Below, piece after piece: positions 49,875-61,901 of a DNA stretch of 64,000 nt (position 1 is its first letter; every line of letters begins with the position of its first letter). Position numbers and translations under genes: made by a program. Below the pieces are notes generated by a model, which saw nothing but the letters and a program-made list of their open reading frames with translations, ran no database searches and was not told where the DNA came from. The stretch lies in NCBI RefSeq assembly GCF_900496995.4, contig NC_044006.1, forward strand, positions 36,703,120 through 36,767,119, given 5' to 3'. The DNA comes from Aquila chrysaetos chrysaetos. Lineage: Eukaryota > Chordata > Aves > Accipitriformes > Accipitridae.

Positions 49875-50814
49875 GTATGTGTGTTCAGTTATTAGCAAAT
49901 GGCTGAGAGAAAAAAAAAACAGCCTGGAAATGCTGAGCAGCGCAGTGGTTGGCGTAGAGGCCCTGTGGTGTCACCTTGACTGCTTTAGTTTTCAGGATGG
50001 TTGGATTGGGTTGGAGCGTAATGGGATTGGGTCTCCCTGTATGTTTATACTGTCCCTATTGCAATGTATCTTCTTTAAGATAAGATCTTCTTTAAACATG
50101 AGGCAAGGAGAGAGGGGAGAGGGCAGGCAAGCACTGTGTATAGCATCTGTAACGTTTAATTATATGAGACAGGGATTTTCCAATATGCCTTGCAACACAA
50201 AGAACATTCAGATATCAGCATCACACTATATATTTTCTAAATCACAACACCCACACATTTCCTTAGCCAAGTAGAAGTTTTCCTCCTATGGCTGCGTATC
50301 TAAAATTAGCCTGAAGGTCAAATCTGAATAGTGATACTCTTGCCATTGAACGTGCTGGGAATGATTGGTGCAATGGGCTCAATTTTCCCATCGAAAACCT
50401 TCATTTATTTTTTTAAATAACAAACAGTTGCTTTTACAATTAAAGAGCTTGGAGAAAGGCAAAATGAGGCCGGCTGTATAAAATCATCATCAATATTCTG
50501 CTTTTACTGCAAGGCTATTTTTATAGCCAACTATTTTACATGTAACAAGATGGATATAGTGAAGCCATAGTATAAAAGATGTAGCAAGAGGCTTCTGAAT
50601 AGCTGACCTGAGCACTGGCATGTGAAATAAAGGCGTTAAAATTTGGAAAATGTTTGTATATGAAAGATACACACAATGAAGAATTCTAAGTTAAGAAATG
50701 CATTGCTGAGAAGAAATGAATAGTTTAGGTCTAAAAATAGTTGCTTAACCTGGAGTTGTATTATGTGAGGACTATGCAGCCTATACTGCAAAAAGCACCG
50801 TCTTGCAAGAAGTG

Positions 50815-51482
50815 CATTTATCAGCCACAGTGTTTTATTGAGTGCTTTAATAATACAAGTGTACATCAACTGATCCACAGTCAAAAGTGGCAGGTCCCTA
50901 AGAAATTTACAAGCACTTTTTTTCTTTTAAGTAAATCAAAATACATATTAATTTGTTCAACGCAATAGCCTTTTGTGTGGGAAACAGAAGGCTAGTGATA
51001 AACACAGTCTTAGTAATGCACAGTGATTCTTGATTTTAAGCTTTTATACAAAACTTGTTCCCAGTAGCATGCACCCACCATTAAAGACTTCAGTACAAAA
51101 AAATAACCCTAAACACTACATTTAAGTAGAAACGAGATATAATTCTGAATTCATTTGTTTTCCCCAAAACCACATGAAAGAAAAAAAAAAAACCCCACAC
51201 ATTAATACAAAGCTTTGTGACAAAGCTCTATACTATTACAGATCCAACATTCTTTGCACTGATAACCAAAATTCCCTGCCTACATTTGAGGGAAACAACT
51301 TTCAAGTTAACAGAACAAAAAAACCCCAAAACAAATAAAAATAAAAATAAAACCAAAAGGAAAGGACAACCTTTTGTCACAAAATGGTTCAAAATTTAAT
51401 AAAAAATAAGAATGAAGGGAAGGGCTATTGATGCACTTAGTGAATGTGCTTGCACAGGTCCAGCAAATCCTAGAGTAGGTTC
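50815..51482 (-). other. UBE2E2: 3' UTR of the UBE2E gene
   Basis: Non-coding sequence from the stop codon to a probable cleavage site about 670 bases downstream on the minus strand. It is AT-rich and, read as mRNA, holds a U-rich segment with repeated AUUUUU units (around 51310-51355) and a U tract at about 51181-51192, both possible sites for RNA-binding regulators. The left end is estimated from the poly(A) signal at 50834-50839. A further signal at 50404-50409 could give a longer isoform. No transcript evidence was available. Confidence 0.6.
50834..50839 (-). promoter_or_regulatory. Probable poly(A) signal of the UBE2E gene
   Basis: A canonical AATAAA on the minus strand, about 645 bases past the stop codon. 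Cleavage would be expected 10-30 bases further left, near 50805-50825. The next canonical signal on this strand, at 50404-50409, is a possible distal alternative. Confidence 0.5.
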
Positions 51483-51635
<153 letters not shown>

Positions 51636-52598
51636 TTATTCTTAGATCCACATTCATTCAGTTCTCTTAGGTTTAACTGTAAGAACAAGGTGCCTACATA
51701 TACTAGTCCCATTTTGAAAGCATACAGGCAGAAAGGAAGAAGAGGATGGGGAGAAGTTGGCCGGCAATTAGCTATACATTTCTGGTAAACATAAAACTAA
51801 AACCATTTTCTAAAATTCTGCATCACAAACAGATGTTCCAATAATTTTATTTTGAGTTAAAAGTCACATTCAGGTGATAAGAATAAACATACTATGCATT
51901 TATGGTATTAGACTCCCACAAATATCTATACTATCACCTAAGAAGAGGATGGGCTCTAACTATTATCAGGTTCGATTTTTTTTTTTAAAATACTTTTAGT
52001 TTTAACGCATAAAGAAAGATAAGGAATTAGGACAGTAAGTACTATTTTCAAAGCAACAAAAGTTAATTCCAAACTTTGGGAATTGGTATTTAATTTATGA
52101 GATGTTTCTGAGCATTCATATGGCCAGAATGCTGCATGATTTGGTCTGAATGTACAAATTACTTCACAAATAATTAATCAAAAACAATCAGCCCTCTAAG
52201 AAAAACAAACCAAGACAAGGCTTTCCCAGAATTGACTACGTAATCAACATTTTTCTCTTTCAGACAACATTTTTCTCTTCTCAGAGAGATTTTCCCTTTT
52301 TTGGGGAAACCCATACTCTTGATATTTCTGCTGCAACAATGAATTTCCTGAGGTTGTACCATGCAAGTTCAGCAGCCCTGATACCATGTGTTTTCCTGAC
52401 TTAGGACATACGAACATGAATTCTTCTGAAAGCCAGTTAATAATCAGCTTTGTAGTTGACTGAAGATGGTGCCATTGAACAATATGAATCTCAGCTTCCC
52501 CAGTACAGTCGTAATCTCAGTGTGGCATTTGCATTATTAACCACTGAAATTCCTGGGACTAGATGTCAGGCCTTCTGCAAAGCAGAATAAATCTGGGC

Positions 52599-52615
52599 TT
52601 GTTTGTTTGTTTGTT
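52599..52615. repeat. (TTTG)n microsatellite
   Basis: Four TTTG units in the UBE2E intron. Confidence 0.85.
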
Positions 52616-52844
52616 GATAAGAGTTTATGGTAGGAGAAATACATTGGTTTAGCCAAAAATCAATTGGTTGGCTTACTGCCAACATTACTGAATATTAGTG
52701 AATAACATCTAACAAAAAAATCTTTTGCTTTGAAAGTATACCCTGTACTTTCAGGCAGAGCCTGTGATTTGAATCTTAATTTTGCACCTTCTAAATTAGT
52801 AAGGCAAGTTATCACTATGACTGTGGTGTACTAAGTCCCTGTAG

Positions 52845-52892
52845 TCTCAGTCCTGCAAACACTTACTGCATATGCTTATCTTTAATATCTTA
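52845..52892. mobile_element. Palindromic amniote repeat fragment in the UBE2E intron
   Basis: CAGTCCTGCAAACACTTACTGCATATGCTTATCTTTAA closely follows the half-arm 'agtcctgcaaacacttacgcatgtgcttaactttaa' of a common turtle/bird palindromic repeat. The other arm is not recognisable. Confidence 0.5.
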
Positions 52893-54639
52893 ATATATCC
52901 AGAGGAGGTCACCAAGGCCTGGACTTTGCTATTTTTACATGCATGAGTGTCAAAGAAGCATATCTGATCTAAGATCCATTTAAAAAGTTTCATACTAGAA
53001 AGTATATCACCTTTAACTCCTCAGCCAAGGAGAAGAACTATATAGGGGATTACCAGAAGGATTTTGTTCTGTGCAAATAGAAGGCTAACAGTCTACGGGT
53101 GTTTAAGCAGCATTTAAGTTGTTCATGGCTGGAATGAGGTTTGAGAAGCACTGCTGGGTAAATGGGGAACTTGGGGAATGGGAAAGGGCAAAATGTCTCT
53201 CAGCAAAAAATTTAGGGAGTAGCCACAGGGGAACCTTGTCATAGTGTAACGTAGCTCAGGGATGAATAAGCCTGACAGCCCTGCTGTGAATTCCCACACC
53301 CTCCTTGGATGCAACACCACTGTGCGAAGAAACACTTTCACAGACGCATGGAGAAATGGAGACTAAGGGCTGAAGTTGGAAGGAATCCTTGCAGCAAAAT
53401 TTGATGAATGCGCTGGTTTTCATGCTGTTGAGGAAGGTGGGGGTTGGCCTCTGAGGCATCTGGCTGTGATGGGCTGCAAGAATACCATGGCACTATCATC
53501 TGGAACGCAGCAAGTACTTAATGAGGTTTAGTGCGTATTTAAAGTGCTGCCGCTAAGATCTTTATAAACCCTTATGTGAGTCAGTGAAAAGTGATGTGCC
53601 GTAGTAAAGGTTTACCCAGTTCAAATCTGAAAGTCTTTTATGTGTGGGATGAATGTTTCTGTGAAAGCGTGTCTTTCACATTGAGAGCTGTAAATCAATT
53701 TCCTTGATATACTGAAAGGGTACTGAGGATCACATCATCATCACCAATCCTGGATGACAGATTACAATGTTTGGTTTCCTAGTGTGGGTTTCCATCTGTA
53801 TCTCCTTTTGGGAGCAAGGAAGTATTTCAACAACATACATCTTTGGAAGGATTTGGAAGGTACAAGCTCTTCCTCTCACCTCCTCCCAGCGTGGGAGGGT
53901 ATCTACTTTCTTTTGGGGTGGGGGAATCAGTGAGAGGAGTTCTTGATTAGGAAGTGGGGAAATCTGTTGAAGGCCGGTAATGTAGGGAATTGGGCTGTTT
54001 ATTTTTCCATATGTTCAAGCCTTTGTCTTTGCAGTATTTTGTTTGGCAGTCGGGGAAAGAGTGGAGGTGATGGCCAGCAAGATGTCTGAGGTCTACATAG
54101 CTTTTGTCATAGGTGTGTAAATTCCCACCGAGAGAGTGACCTGTGAATCAACTATCATCTCGGGGTGCTTCCCTCGAGCCACTGCCTCCCTCCATCGGTG
54201 TCTGCCTATGTGAAGGAGGACTGCTGAAGCAAAGAGAGGTCCTTGCCTGCTGTAGCATGAGTAGGACCAGCTGCACCCACAGCCAGCTGCCGAGCTGACG
54301 CTACTAAAAGGTGCTCTCGGTAATAACAGGAGTAATGTTGTTCTTTGCAATTTGGCTATACATTTTATTGGTTATAACAATATTGAATAAAAGAACAAAC
54401 CCATAGTTTGGCAAAACCACTTGCTCGTCTGAGAGTCCAAACTGAAGAAATAGAAAAACAGTTACTGCCAGAGAGGCCCAGCTATTTCACATCCCTGTCA
54501 GAGGGTCTGGAGGTGTGTTACCATTACATGTCGTTATTTATGAGGACTTTAACAAGGACTCTTCAACAGGTGTTTGAAGAGCTGGCTTTTTTTAGCAGTC
54601 CTGTGAAGCCATAAAACCATCAGAAGGCACAACTGCTTT

Positions 54640-55020
54640 CTTTGGGAAGTTGGGGCAGCTGGTGAGGAGGGAAATTTTAACTTCGGATCAGGGCCACCCA
54701 ACCAGTGGCACACTGGCCAATTTGATACAGCACACTGCATTTGTGCCGGAGGACATAAGGATGGTGTGTCAACTCCAGAAATGCAAATGGTCCCTTTCTG
54801 CACCTGCATGGGCAGCTTCAAGCCCATGCCGTATTGTCCCCAGTGGAGGAGGGAGCCGGCTGGCAGGCCCAAGGAGACAGATCTCTCAACACTTAATGAG
54901 TCATGAATCACCATTGCCATGCAGTTCACGGGGATGGGCCATAAAATGGCGATTACAAGATAAATTGAAGCACCTTCATTAAAACAATTAAAAGATTTAA
55001 TTCCCAACATGCACGAGCCC
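54640..55020. promoter_or_regulatory. Candidate conserved enhancer in the last UBE2E intron
   Basis: A block of balanced base composition, free of recognisable repeats, dense in transcription factor site types. It has an ATGCAAAT octamer (54781-54788), a perfect AP-1 type TGAGTCA (54897-54903), and clustered AATTAAAAG and TTTAATT homeodomain-type sites (54975-55003). Open frames cross it on both strands but do not resemble proteins. Vertebrate UBE2E2 introns are large and gene-poor, a setting in which such elements are common. Conservation itself cannot be seen here. Confidence 0.35.
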
Positions 55021-55782
55021 TGGTCATAGCGTCCAAGCCCTACAAAATATCAAATATGAGGAACAAACAATAGTTCCCATTTAACCCCCTAAACTAAGTA
55101 GCACATGGCTGAGCACCACCTGGTTCTCAGCCGGGCTGCACTATTTAAGGAGTATTGTGAAATCTCCATTATGGCCAAATGTCCAGTAGGGCCAAATATG
55201 TATTTATAAAACAACTGCTGTGTAAACTATCTAATTAAGAGATAAAAAGGAATACTGGATCTCAAAATCCATAACGGTACTCTTCCCATGTTTCCGTTTC
55301 TCATCACCGTAAAACTGTTTCTTATTTTCCATTTGTATGTATCTGTGGTTTTATTCTCGACGTTAGAAATTTGTTTCCATAACTAGCAAACTGCTCTAGC
55401 TTTTTCTTTTATTTTTGTCTCAGAAGTAGCGTGATTCATCAGTGAATCAGGGTTCATTTCAGAAATTCACTCCAAATGGGACTGTGTCCAAACGACAACG
55501 AAAACCAGGGGATCAGAATGTAAAGCTACACCAGAAATGTGTAATCAGGACAACCTAGTGAAAGAAATGAAAATAAACCCACAATAAATTAATAACAGTA
55601 ACAACAGAACTCCGCAACTCCTAGCCTGCCAGGAGGTGCGTACTTTGGGACCTCTCAGATCACCAGATGCACGGTGCCTAGCTTGAGACCCAGGGGTACC
55701 CCATCCCTCAGGGCACTGGTGGCTGGAGAAGCCGGGATGAGGCAGAGTGACCCTGTGGGGCACTCGGCAGCACCGAAACCTG

Positions 55783-55862
55783 GAGGCAGCGTTGCGGGTG
55801 GTGCCGGCTGCAATAGCCACGCGTGGGGCGTCGTGCCGTGGCGCGTGCCGTCAGCTCACCAG
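55783..55862. other. CpG cluster in the UBE2E intron
   Basis: About eleven CpGs within 80 bases, including CACGCGTG and GGCGCGTG. Isolated inside AT-rich intron. No repeat recognised. Confidence 0.5.
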
Positions 55863-58800
55863 AGAAGCTGCTGCAACTCTGTGGACCTGGAAATCTTTAA
55901 AGCCTCATAATTTACTGTTCGTTCTAGTCCCTGACTCTCACTTCTAGAAGTCCGCCCCAGGATGCCTCTATAACCTTTAGCTCGTTTAAAGAACATTTTT
56001 TATCCAATACTCTGATTAGTTCCATGTAAAATTGGAACACACCAGGAGTTACAGCATCAAATTTCATGTTAAAGGACAGCACAAGAGTAATGAAGATATA
56101 TAAAAAAAGCACCAAATTAAGCAAGCATGGACAGAAGCTAAGATTCAGTGACGTAGCTTTCATGGAAAATGTCAATCAAGAGAACTAAAGTATGAAGAAA
56201 AGCTTCTGGATGATTTATAGGAGGACTGCAGCTGCTAAATCCCCCCTCACCTCACCATATGTAATCCTTATGTTATATCAGAATTCATGAAATTACCCTG
56301 TATTTAAATGTAGTTTTGAAAGCTGGGTGAACTGGAGCTTGTCCCTAGCTTAAAAAGGTTGGATGCACTGCTCTACAATGCCTTGTCATCTTCTTTTGCA
56401 GCCACTTAATATGACTGTATAAGGAAGAACATTTGTGTCTCATGTCTGTTGTAAGGCTAATCAAATTTACAGCCCAATTCTAGGGAGTTAATGCTATTGG
56501 GGATTTGGATGAGCTGAGGTTTGGTCATTACAAAATTTCAGCTGTGTTTAATGCTAGTTATACTGCTTTATCATTCAGAAGACAGACTATAATTCTTCTT
56601 TAAAACTACTTTTCCCCCAAATAAATGAAAATATATTGCTATACTGTATTTTTCTCCGCTTGTATTTTTACAGCTATTTCTATGTCAGCAAATAGCAATT
56701 TCAGAGCAGAATTCATCTCCTGGGCTTTTCAATGCTCTTTTAAAAATACAGGAAACATACTCCAGTGAAATAAAAAATGGAGATGGTATGTTTAACAGCT
56801 TGATTTCAATGTGCCTTCTCCATCAGCCACATCATATGCAATGAAATTCCAACTGGTAGTGCCAACATGGTTAAAGAGACACACATTTAGACTCAAAATG
56901 TACATTACGGGTGTTTGTATGCATTATATGTATATTTTTATGAGCATTTATAAACTAGAATTATATTTCTATTGGAGTATTTTACAGTTTTAATAGAGAA
57001 CAGCTGATGGACCCAGTTACTACACCATCACAAGTGGGTTCTCAGAAAGATTTCTGGAGCACCTTAAAAAGTAAAAAAAAACCACAGCCCTTATAAAAAT
57101 CTCACAGTTTCTTTAGCCAAATATTTACAATGTTGGTTTTTTTTTTTTTGGTCCAGGTTTAGATTCAGCTCTGTATCAGGGGGAATTCGAAAGAGCTGGC
57201 CTCCAGCTGAAGAAGCAGAATTAAACTGGAAGAATTTTCAAAGGTTAGATGCAACTTGAAAGGTCTTATTCCATCTCCTGAGCTATAAATGACTCCTTTC
57301 TCATAGCTGTGAAAGGCATCCCATTGAGAGGCTCTATGGAACTACCTGTACTGAAACATCAGTCTCCAATAATTAAATCTGCTTCCTTTTCTTTGGACAG
57401 GCTGTGTGAAATGTAGAAGAAAACAATCAAGTAATTTTTTAGTTATTTGGACTTCAGTTACACATTTAGAAGAGTTTTTGGTTTATGGAATACTAATTTT
57501 TTTTTTAGGGCTGCCTCTCTTTCCAAATATTCTGCTGTATTTCTTTTTCAATTAAAAAATAGGGAGTGCTTGGGTTTTTTGAGCTTTTTTTTAGGAAAAG
57601 TCCAGGTGGTCTGTATGTCATCTCTAGGATAGGTGCCTTGGAGTCATCTTTATACAGCAGTACAGGCAGGATTGGTTACCCTGAAATTAAACCTCCCCAA
57701 AAGAAAAGTTCATATTTTCAGTAGCTACATTTTGTTTGGTGATTTCAGTGCAAATAATAGCACTGTAGGACAGAATATATTCCCATATTGGCTTGTAGTG
57801 AAAGCCAAGTTTTCTGAATCCAATTTTTGTGGTTTTTTAATATTGTACCAACCTTTAAGAAATAGGTCCCAAAAGGCAAACTAAAAAAAAAAAAAAATTA
57901 AGATTGGGGAAAAAGCAGAAACTAATAAATCACTGAAACACCAGTTTTCTTAACAGCAAATGCTGACAGCTTGATGCACACCAAAAACATCCTCAAACTT
58001 AATTTAAAAAAAATATTTAATACCTAATTATATTTTCTTATGTTGTTTTCAGTGGCATCTGGGCTAGTGTTATAAGAAGACCAGTCAGTGAAAACTGCAG
58101 ACAAAAGCAGTGAGAGACATGCTATACCAAATATGTCATAGAACAATTTAATACTCTGAGATGAAGGTATTAAGAGAAGATTAATTGTTTGTAAGTAATT
58201 TTATTTATAGTGTCACTTTGCCTCAGGAAGTTTCCATAGTTAGCCACGTGTCACCTGTTTTAAACTTAATGAACTCCTAGAAGACGACGTCAAGGATACT
58301 GTGAATCTTGATGTGGAAAATGAGGTATGTGAAATGCATCATGGTATCCTTCAGTGATCTTACAGCAGCAGCATTGCTCTCTTTTGCTATTGCTAATAAT
58401 AATAATGTACGGACTAAGCAATTCTTTGGAGGGAGAGACAGATGAAGCACACTGACTTACTCCACTAACCTTGCAGCTTTGAAAAGAGTGCTCAAAATCA
58501 GCGCACAAGTGAAAACGAGTGCAGTGCAGCACTAATCCCTGTTTGTGCGGCAATAAAACTAGCCTCGCGGTTGGAAGTCTGATCAACACATGCGTAGGAA
58601 CTGGAACAACAGAGTGATTCAAGTCAGAACAAAGGGCCGTAGCAGGGCTCTGAATTGTTTTACACACCCTACAAGCTGAACTACAATTTATTTCTGACTT
58701 TCATAAAATCACAGTTCCAACTATCCATATAGAATGTATTTAACCATCTACAAGGCTCTTTGAAAACTGTATGGATGAATGATAAAGTGATCAATAAACA

Positions 58801-59954
58801 CTGTATAAAAAAAGAGAACTAATAAAATTAATTGTTTCAGTAAAGAAAAAAGGTAATCCTTAGAGGAGAAAGGAACAAATTCTAGAAAGGTCTAATGTCT
58901 ACTAGGAAAAAAGTCAGTGAAGCTAATATCAATTTTAGCAATTATAGTTTACAGCAGAATTCATATGATATGGAGTAGAATGAAGTCTGCTTCTCATTTC
59001 AGGAACTAGTTTTGCAGCTTTGGTTGGTGACATCTCAACACTCAATAGAAAAATTCTAATATATATAGGCTACGTCAGTGCGCTAAAACCTCAAAATATT
59101 CCTGCCGAAATTGCCTTAGAGCTCATGTACCTCATTAGGCTGGCTACTATGGTTGACATGGCTTTGACAAATTGGACAACCATATGACCTTCAAGGGTTG
59201 CTCCCACCAAAGGGAAATAAGAAGAGATGCAGTAAGATATCCCTTGACATAGCATTCTTACATACCAGGGGATCCAGTGTGTTGGAGTTAGAAGAAACAA
59301 AGGCTGACTTTGTTATGACACTTCCCAGTTTCAGACAAAACCCAGGATTGTCTTTCCAGGTATAATATGGGAAATAAGTAAATACAGGGCAGATGCATAG
59401 GAACTTGAGACACAATCTTTGGAAACCGATCTGAATGTTTACACTAACCACCTCTGCATTTAGAGAACTAAGTGAAAACTGTGCTATACACTGTAGCTTA
59501 GAGACTGTGTAACTTTAAAGCCTAAGTTTACGAAAAGTTTTTGTCCCTACATAGGAAAGCTGACTTAACCTAGTGATCACTGTGCTAACGCAGGGCTAAA
59601 GGACTTCAAGTTTTGCACCAGGCTTCCTATGAAGCTGTGTTCACCAGTACATCCCACAGTCCTGGTCACTCAGTCATCCAGTCCTTGGCTACCTCTCTAG
59701 CTATACACCTAAAGTCTTCTTCCTGGGAGAAATCAGAGCAGGTGCAGGAGGAGAAAGGGAGGGTGAGATAAAGCATGGAAGACCCTGAGGTTTCGTTCTG
59801 TTGTATAGCCAAGGTGTAGCCACGGTGCACATCTGGGCAAGTAAGCAGTGAAGCGGTCATGTCGTACTGTTTGCAAGAGATGAAACTCTAGAGCATGAAG
59901 ACTTCTTGGTCTTCATGGTTTGCAAGTAGTCATGATGACTCCAAGAAAGTGAAG

Positions 59955-60090
59955 TGGTCTTACAGTGATGCCTTAGTTTCCCATCTGTAAAACTGGACTA
60001 ATGCTTCTCTATCACCCAGGATATTCTGAGAACAAATATGCTAAAAATTGCGAGGTATCTGGATACTGTGGTAAATGCGGCTGTGTAGAC
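59955..60090 (+). mobile_element. MIR/CORE-SINE-like fragment in the UBE2E intron
   Basis: GCCTTAGTTTCCCATCTGTAAAACTGGACTAATG is an excellent match to the conserved MIR segment. It is followed by a diverged region with ATATGCTAAAAATTGCGAGGTATCTGGATACTGTGGTAAATG, matching the 'attaaagattgtgaggcgctcagatactatggtgatg' tail of the amniote form. Plus strand, so antisense to the host gene. Confidence 0.7.
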
Positions 60091-61867
60091 GTGTATCGTA
60101 AAGACACGGATATCCATGACTTGACTCTAAATTTTGAGCTCTGTAGAATTGTCAGAAACACCTTTGACTTCTGTTAGTTTGTACAATGATTGAAGTTACA
60201 CAAATATTAAGGCATGTTTGACTTGATTCCAATGTCCAAACTGTTGTTTGGAGAAAAATGTTACCTATCTTCAAAAATAAAAGAGCTCTGCAAATCCAGT
60301 TTAGAACACATCCATTTACTAAAATACCCATTCTGGATACATAGAAGGAGAAATTCATTCCTCTCTCTGGACTTGCATTTGATTGCTGTCAGGCTACCTA
60401 CCACAGATCTGTGTGAAATATGAGGCTGCCTAAGAAAAAGATGTTTCAGAAATAAGGAGTATGATCTGGCCCAATTTTATTAACAGGGCTCTTAAAGGAA
60501 AGCGTTGGCAGTGATTCATCTCTGTATCTTGCCAAGGGAAATCATTCTTGTTTAAAGAGTAAGGTTTTTTTCAGTCTTCAGTTTTTAGCAGGATTTCTAT
60601 AAACTTCACTGGCTGACTGGGAGTTAGCTGAAGCAATCATGGATCAACGAGGCACAGTGTACTGATCTTGAAGAGTTGTCTTTAATTAAGGAAGAACGTG
60701 CACCTATTAGAAGTGCCAGCATGCTGGAACAATTAAAGTTCTGAAATAACACACTTCACTTTGATGCTTGGATGCATCTCAAAATTAAAAGCACAGATAC
60801 ATTAGCATGTATCTGTTCATAATAATGAACTCAGCTGAGAAACAGTCATTGTTACTAGAAAAAAATTAATAAAAAGGTGTTAGTAAATAAGGACTTGATA
60901 TGAAAGATATTACATGGCACATGGCTTGATAACATTTGCAGAAAAAGTTACAGCAATATGCATTTACCTTGTGGGAGATGACTGTGAGTGGATAATAAGG
61001 AAATCACAGCACTCAGATCTCAAAATGCTGTCAAGCAACCAAAATGCTGAGATCCATAATGTAACTGGCATGTATCCACAGGGTCATAAATGTATTTTCA
61101 GAAAAACACTGGATGCTTTTTTTTGTCTGAAGATTTACTAAGGGAAGAATAGCTATTCTATAGGAATTCCAGTGTGTTTAGCATTTCTTTCTTTCACTGA
61201 AAGAAAAAATAACCAGTTTTCTTCTGGATTTGTTTTTTCTCACTTCCCACTAATCACCATCTCCAGGCAAAGGAGTGACCTATGGGTCTTACACATCCTG
61301 AACAAACAGGTTAATCCCAAAGGAACTGGGTGTAAAGGCATTCCCTGTGACCATGTTTTGTGCAGTGTTAGGCATCCTATAATCACATGTACCAAAGGTA
61401 GATTACTCTGCAAGAAAACCAGGAGGTCCAATAGGATCCACTTAGCATGTGGATTACTGGGGGACTGGGAGGGGAGCAAGTGTTACTGCATGGTCTGATC
61501 TTTGGTGGCATTTATACACAGAGGAAAATGAGTCCTAAAGGCATCTTCACTTTTAGTAGAAGGGTTTGAATGTGAGCAATACCAAAATCTTCAACTTAAA
61601 CACATCAGGATCATTTTAGGTCAGATGCAGGAGGCATCTGAATCCTGCTCTTGAATTTATCCCTTTGTTCCTTTATTGCAATTAATCCTTGGAGTAACTA
61701 GAAAAGCCTACATATGTTATGAATGCTGCTTATTTTGGTTTAATCTGATTTTCTCCTTCTCGTCCTATTAAATCTCATTATTAATTTGACACATTTAAAT
61801 CCAAAACTGTTATTAGGAATCCCAAACAAAATGTCAAAAGAATACAAGAGGCTTTTATTTACCAAAG

Positions 61868-61868
<1 letters not shown>

Positions 61869-61901
<33 letters not shown>
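61869..61901. repeat. 33-base G tract in the UBE2E intron
   Basis: Uninterrupted G33, followed by CGGGGCGG. On the transcribed (minus) strand it reads as C33. Strong four-stranded DNA potential; true length uncertain. Confidence 0.95.

Larger units (their letters stand above)
46831..50814. other. Gene-free spacer just downstream of the UBE2E gene
   Basis: Holds the 13-bp tandem unit and the two about 200-bp direct repeats. If the distal poly(A) signal at 50404 is used, the part above about 50390 would be 3' UTR. Confidence 0.5.

Noticed and set aside
53365..53400. GAAGTTGGAAGGAATCCTTGCAGC as a CR1 3' end
   Set aside because: Only a short word matches and the following sequence does not continue in CR1 order.
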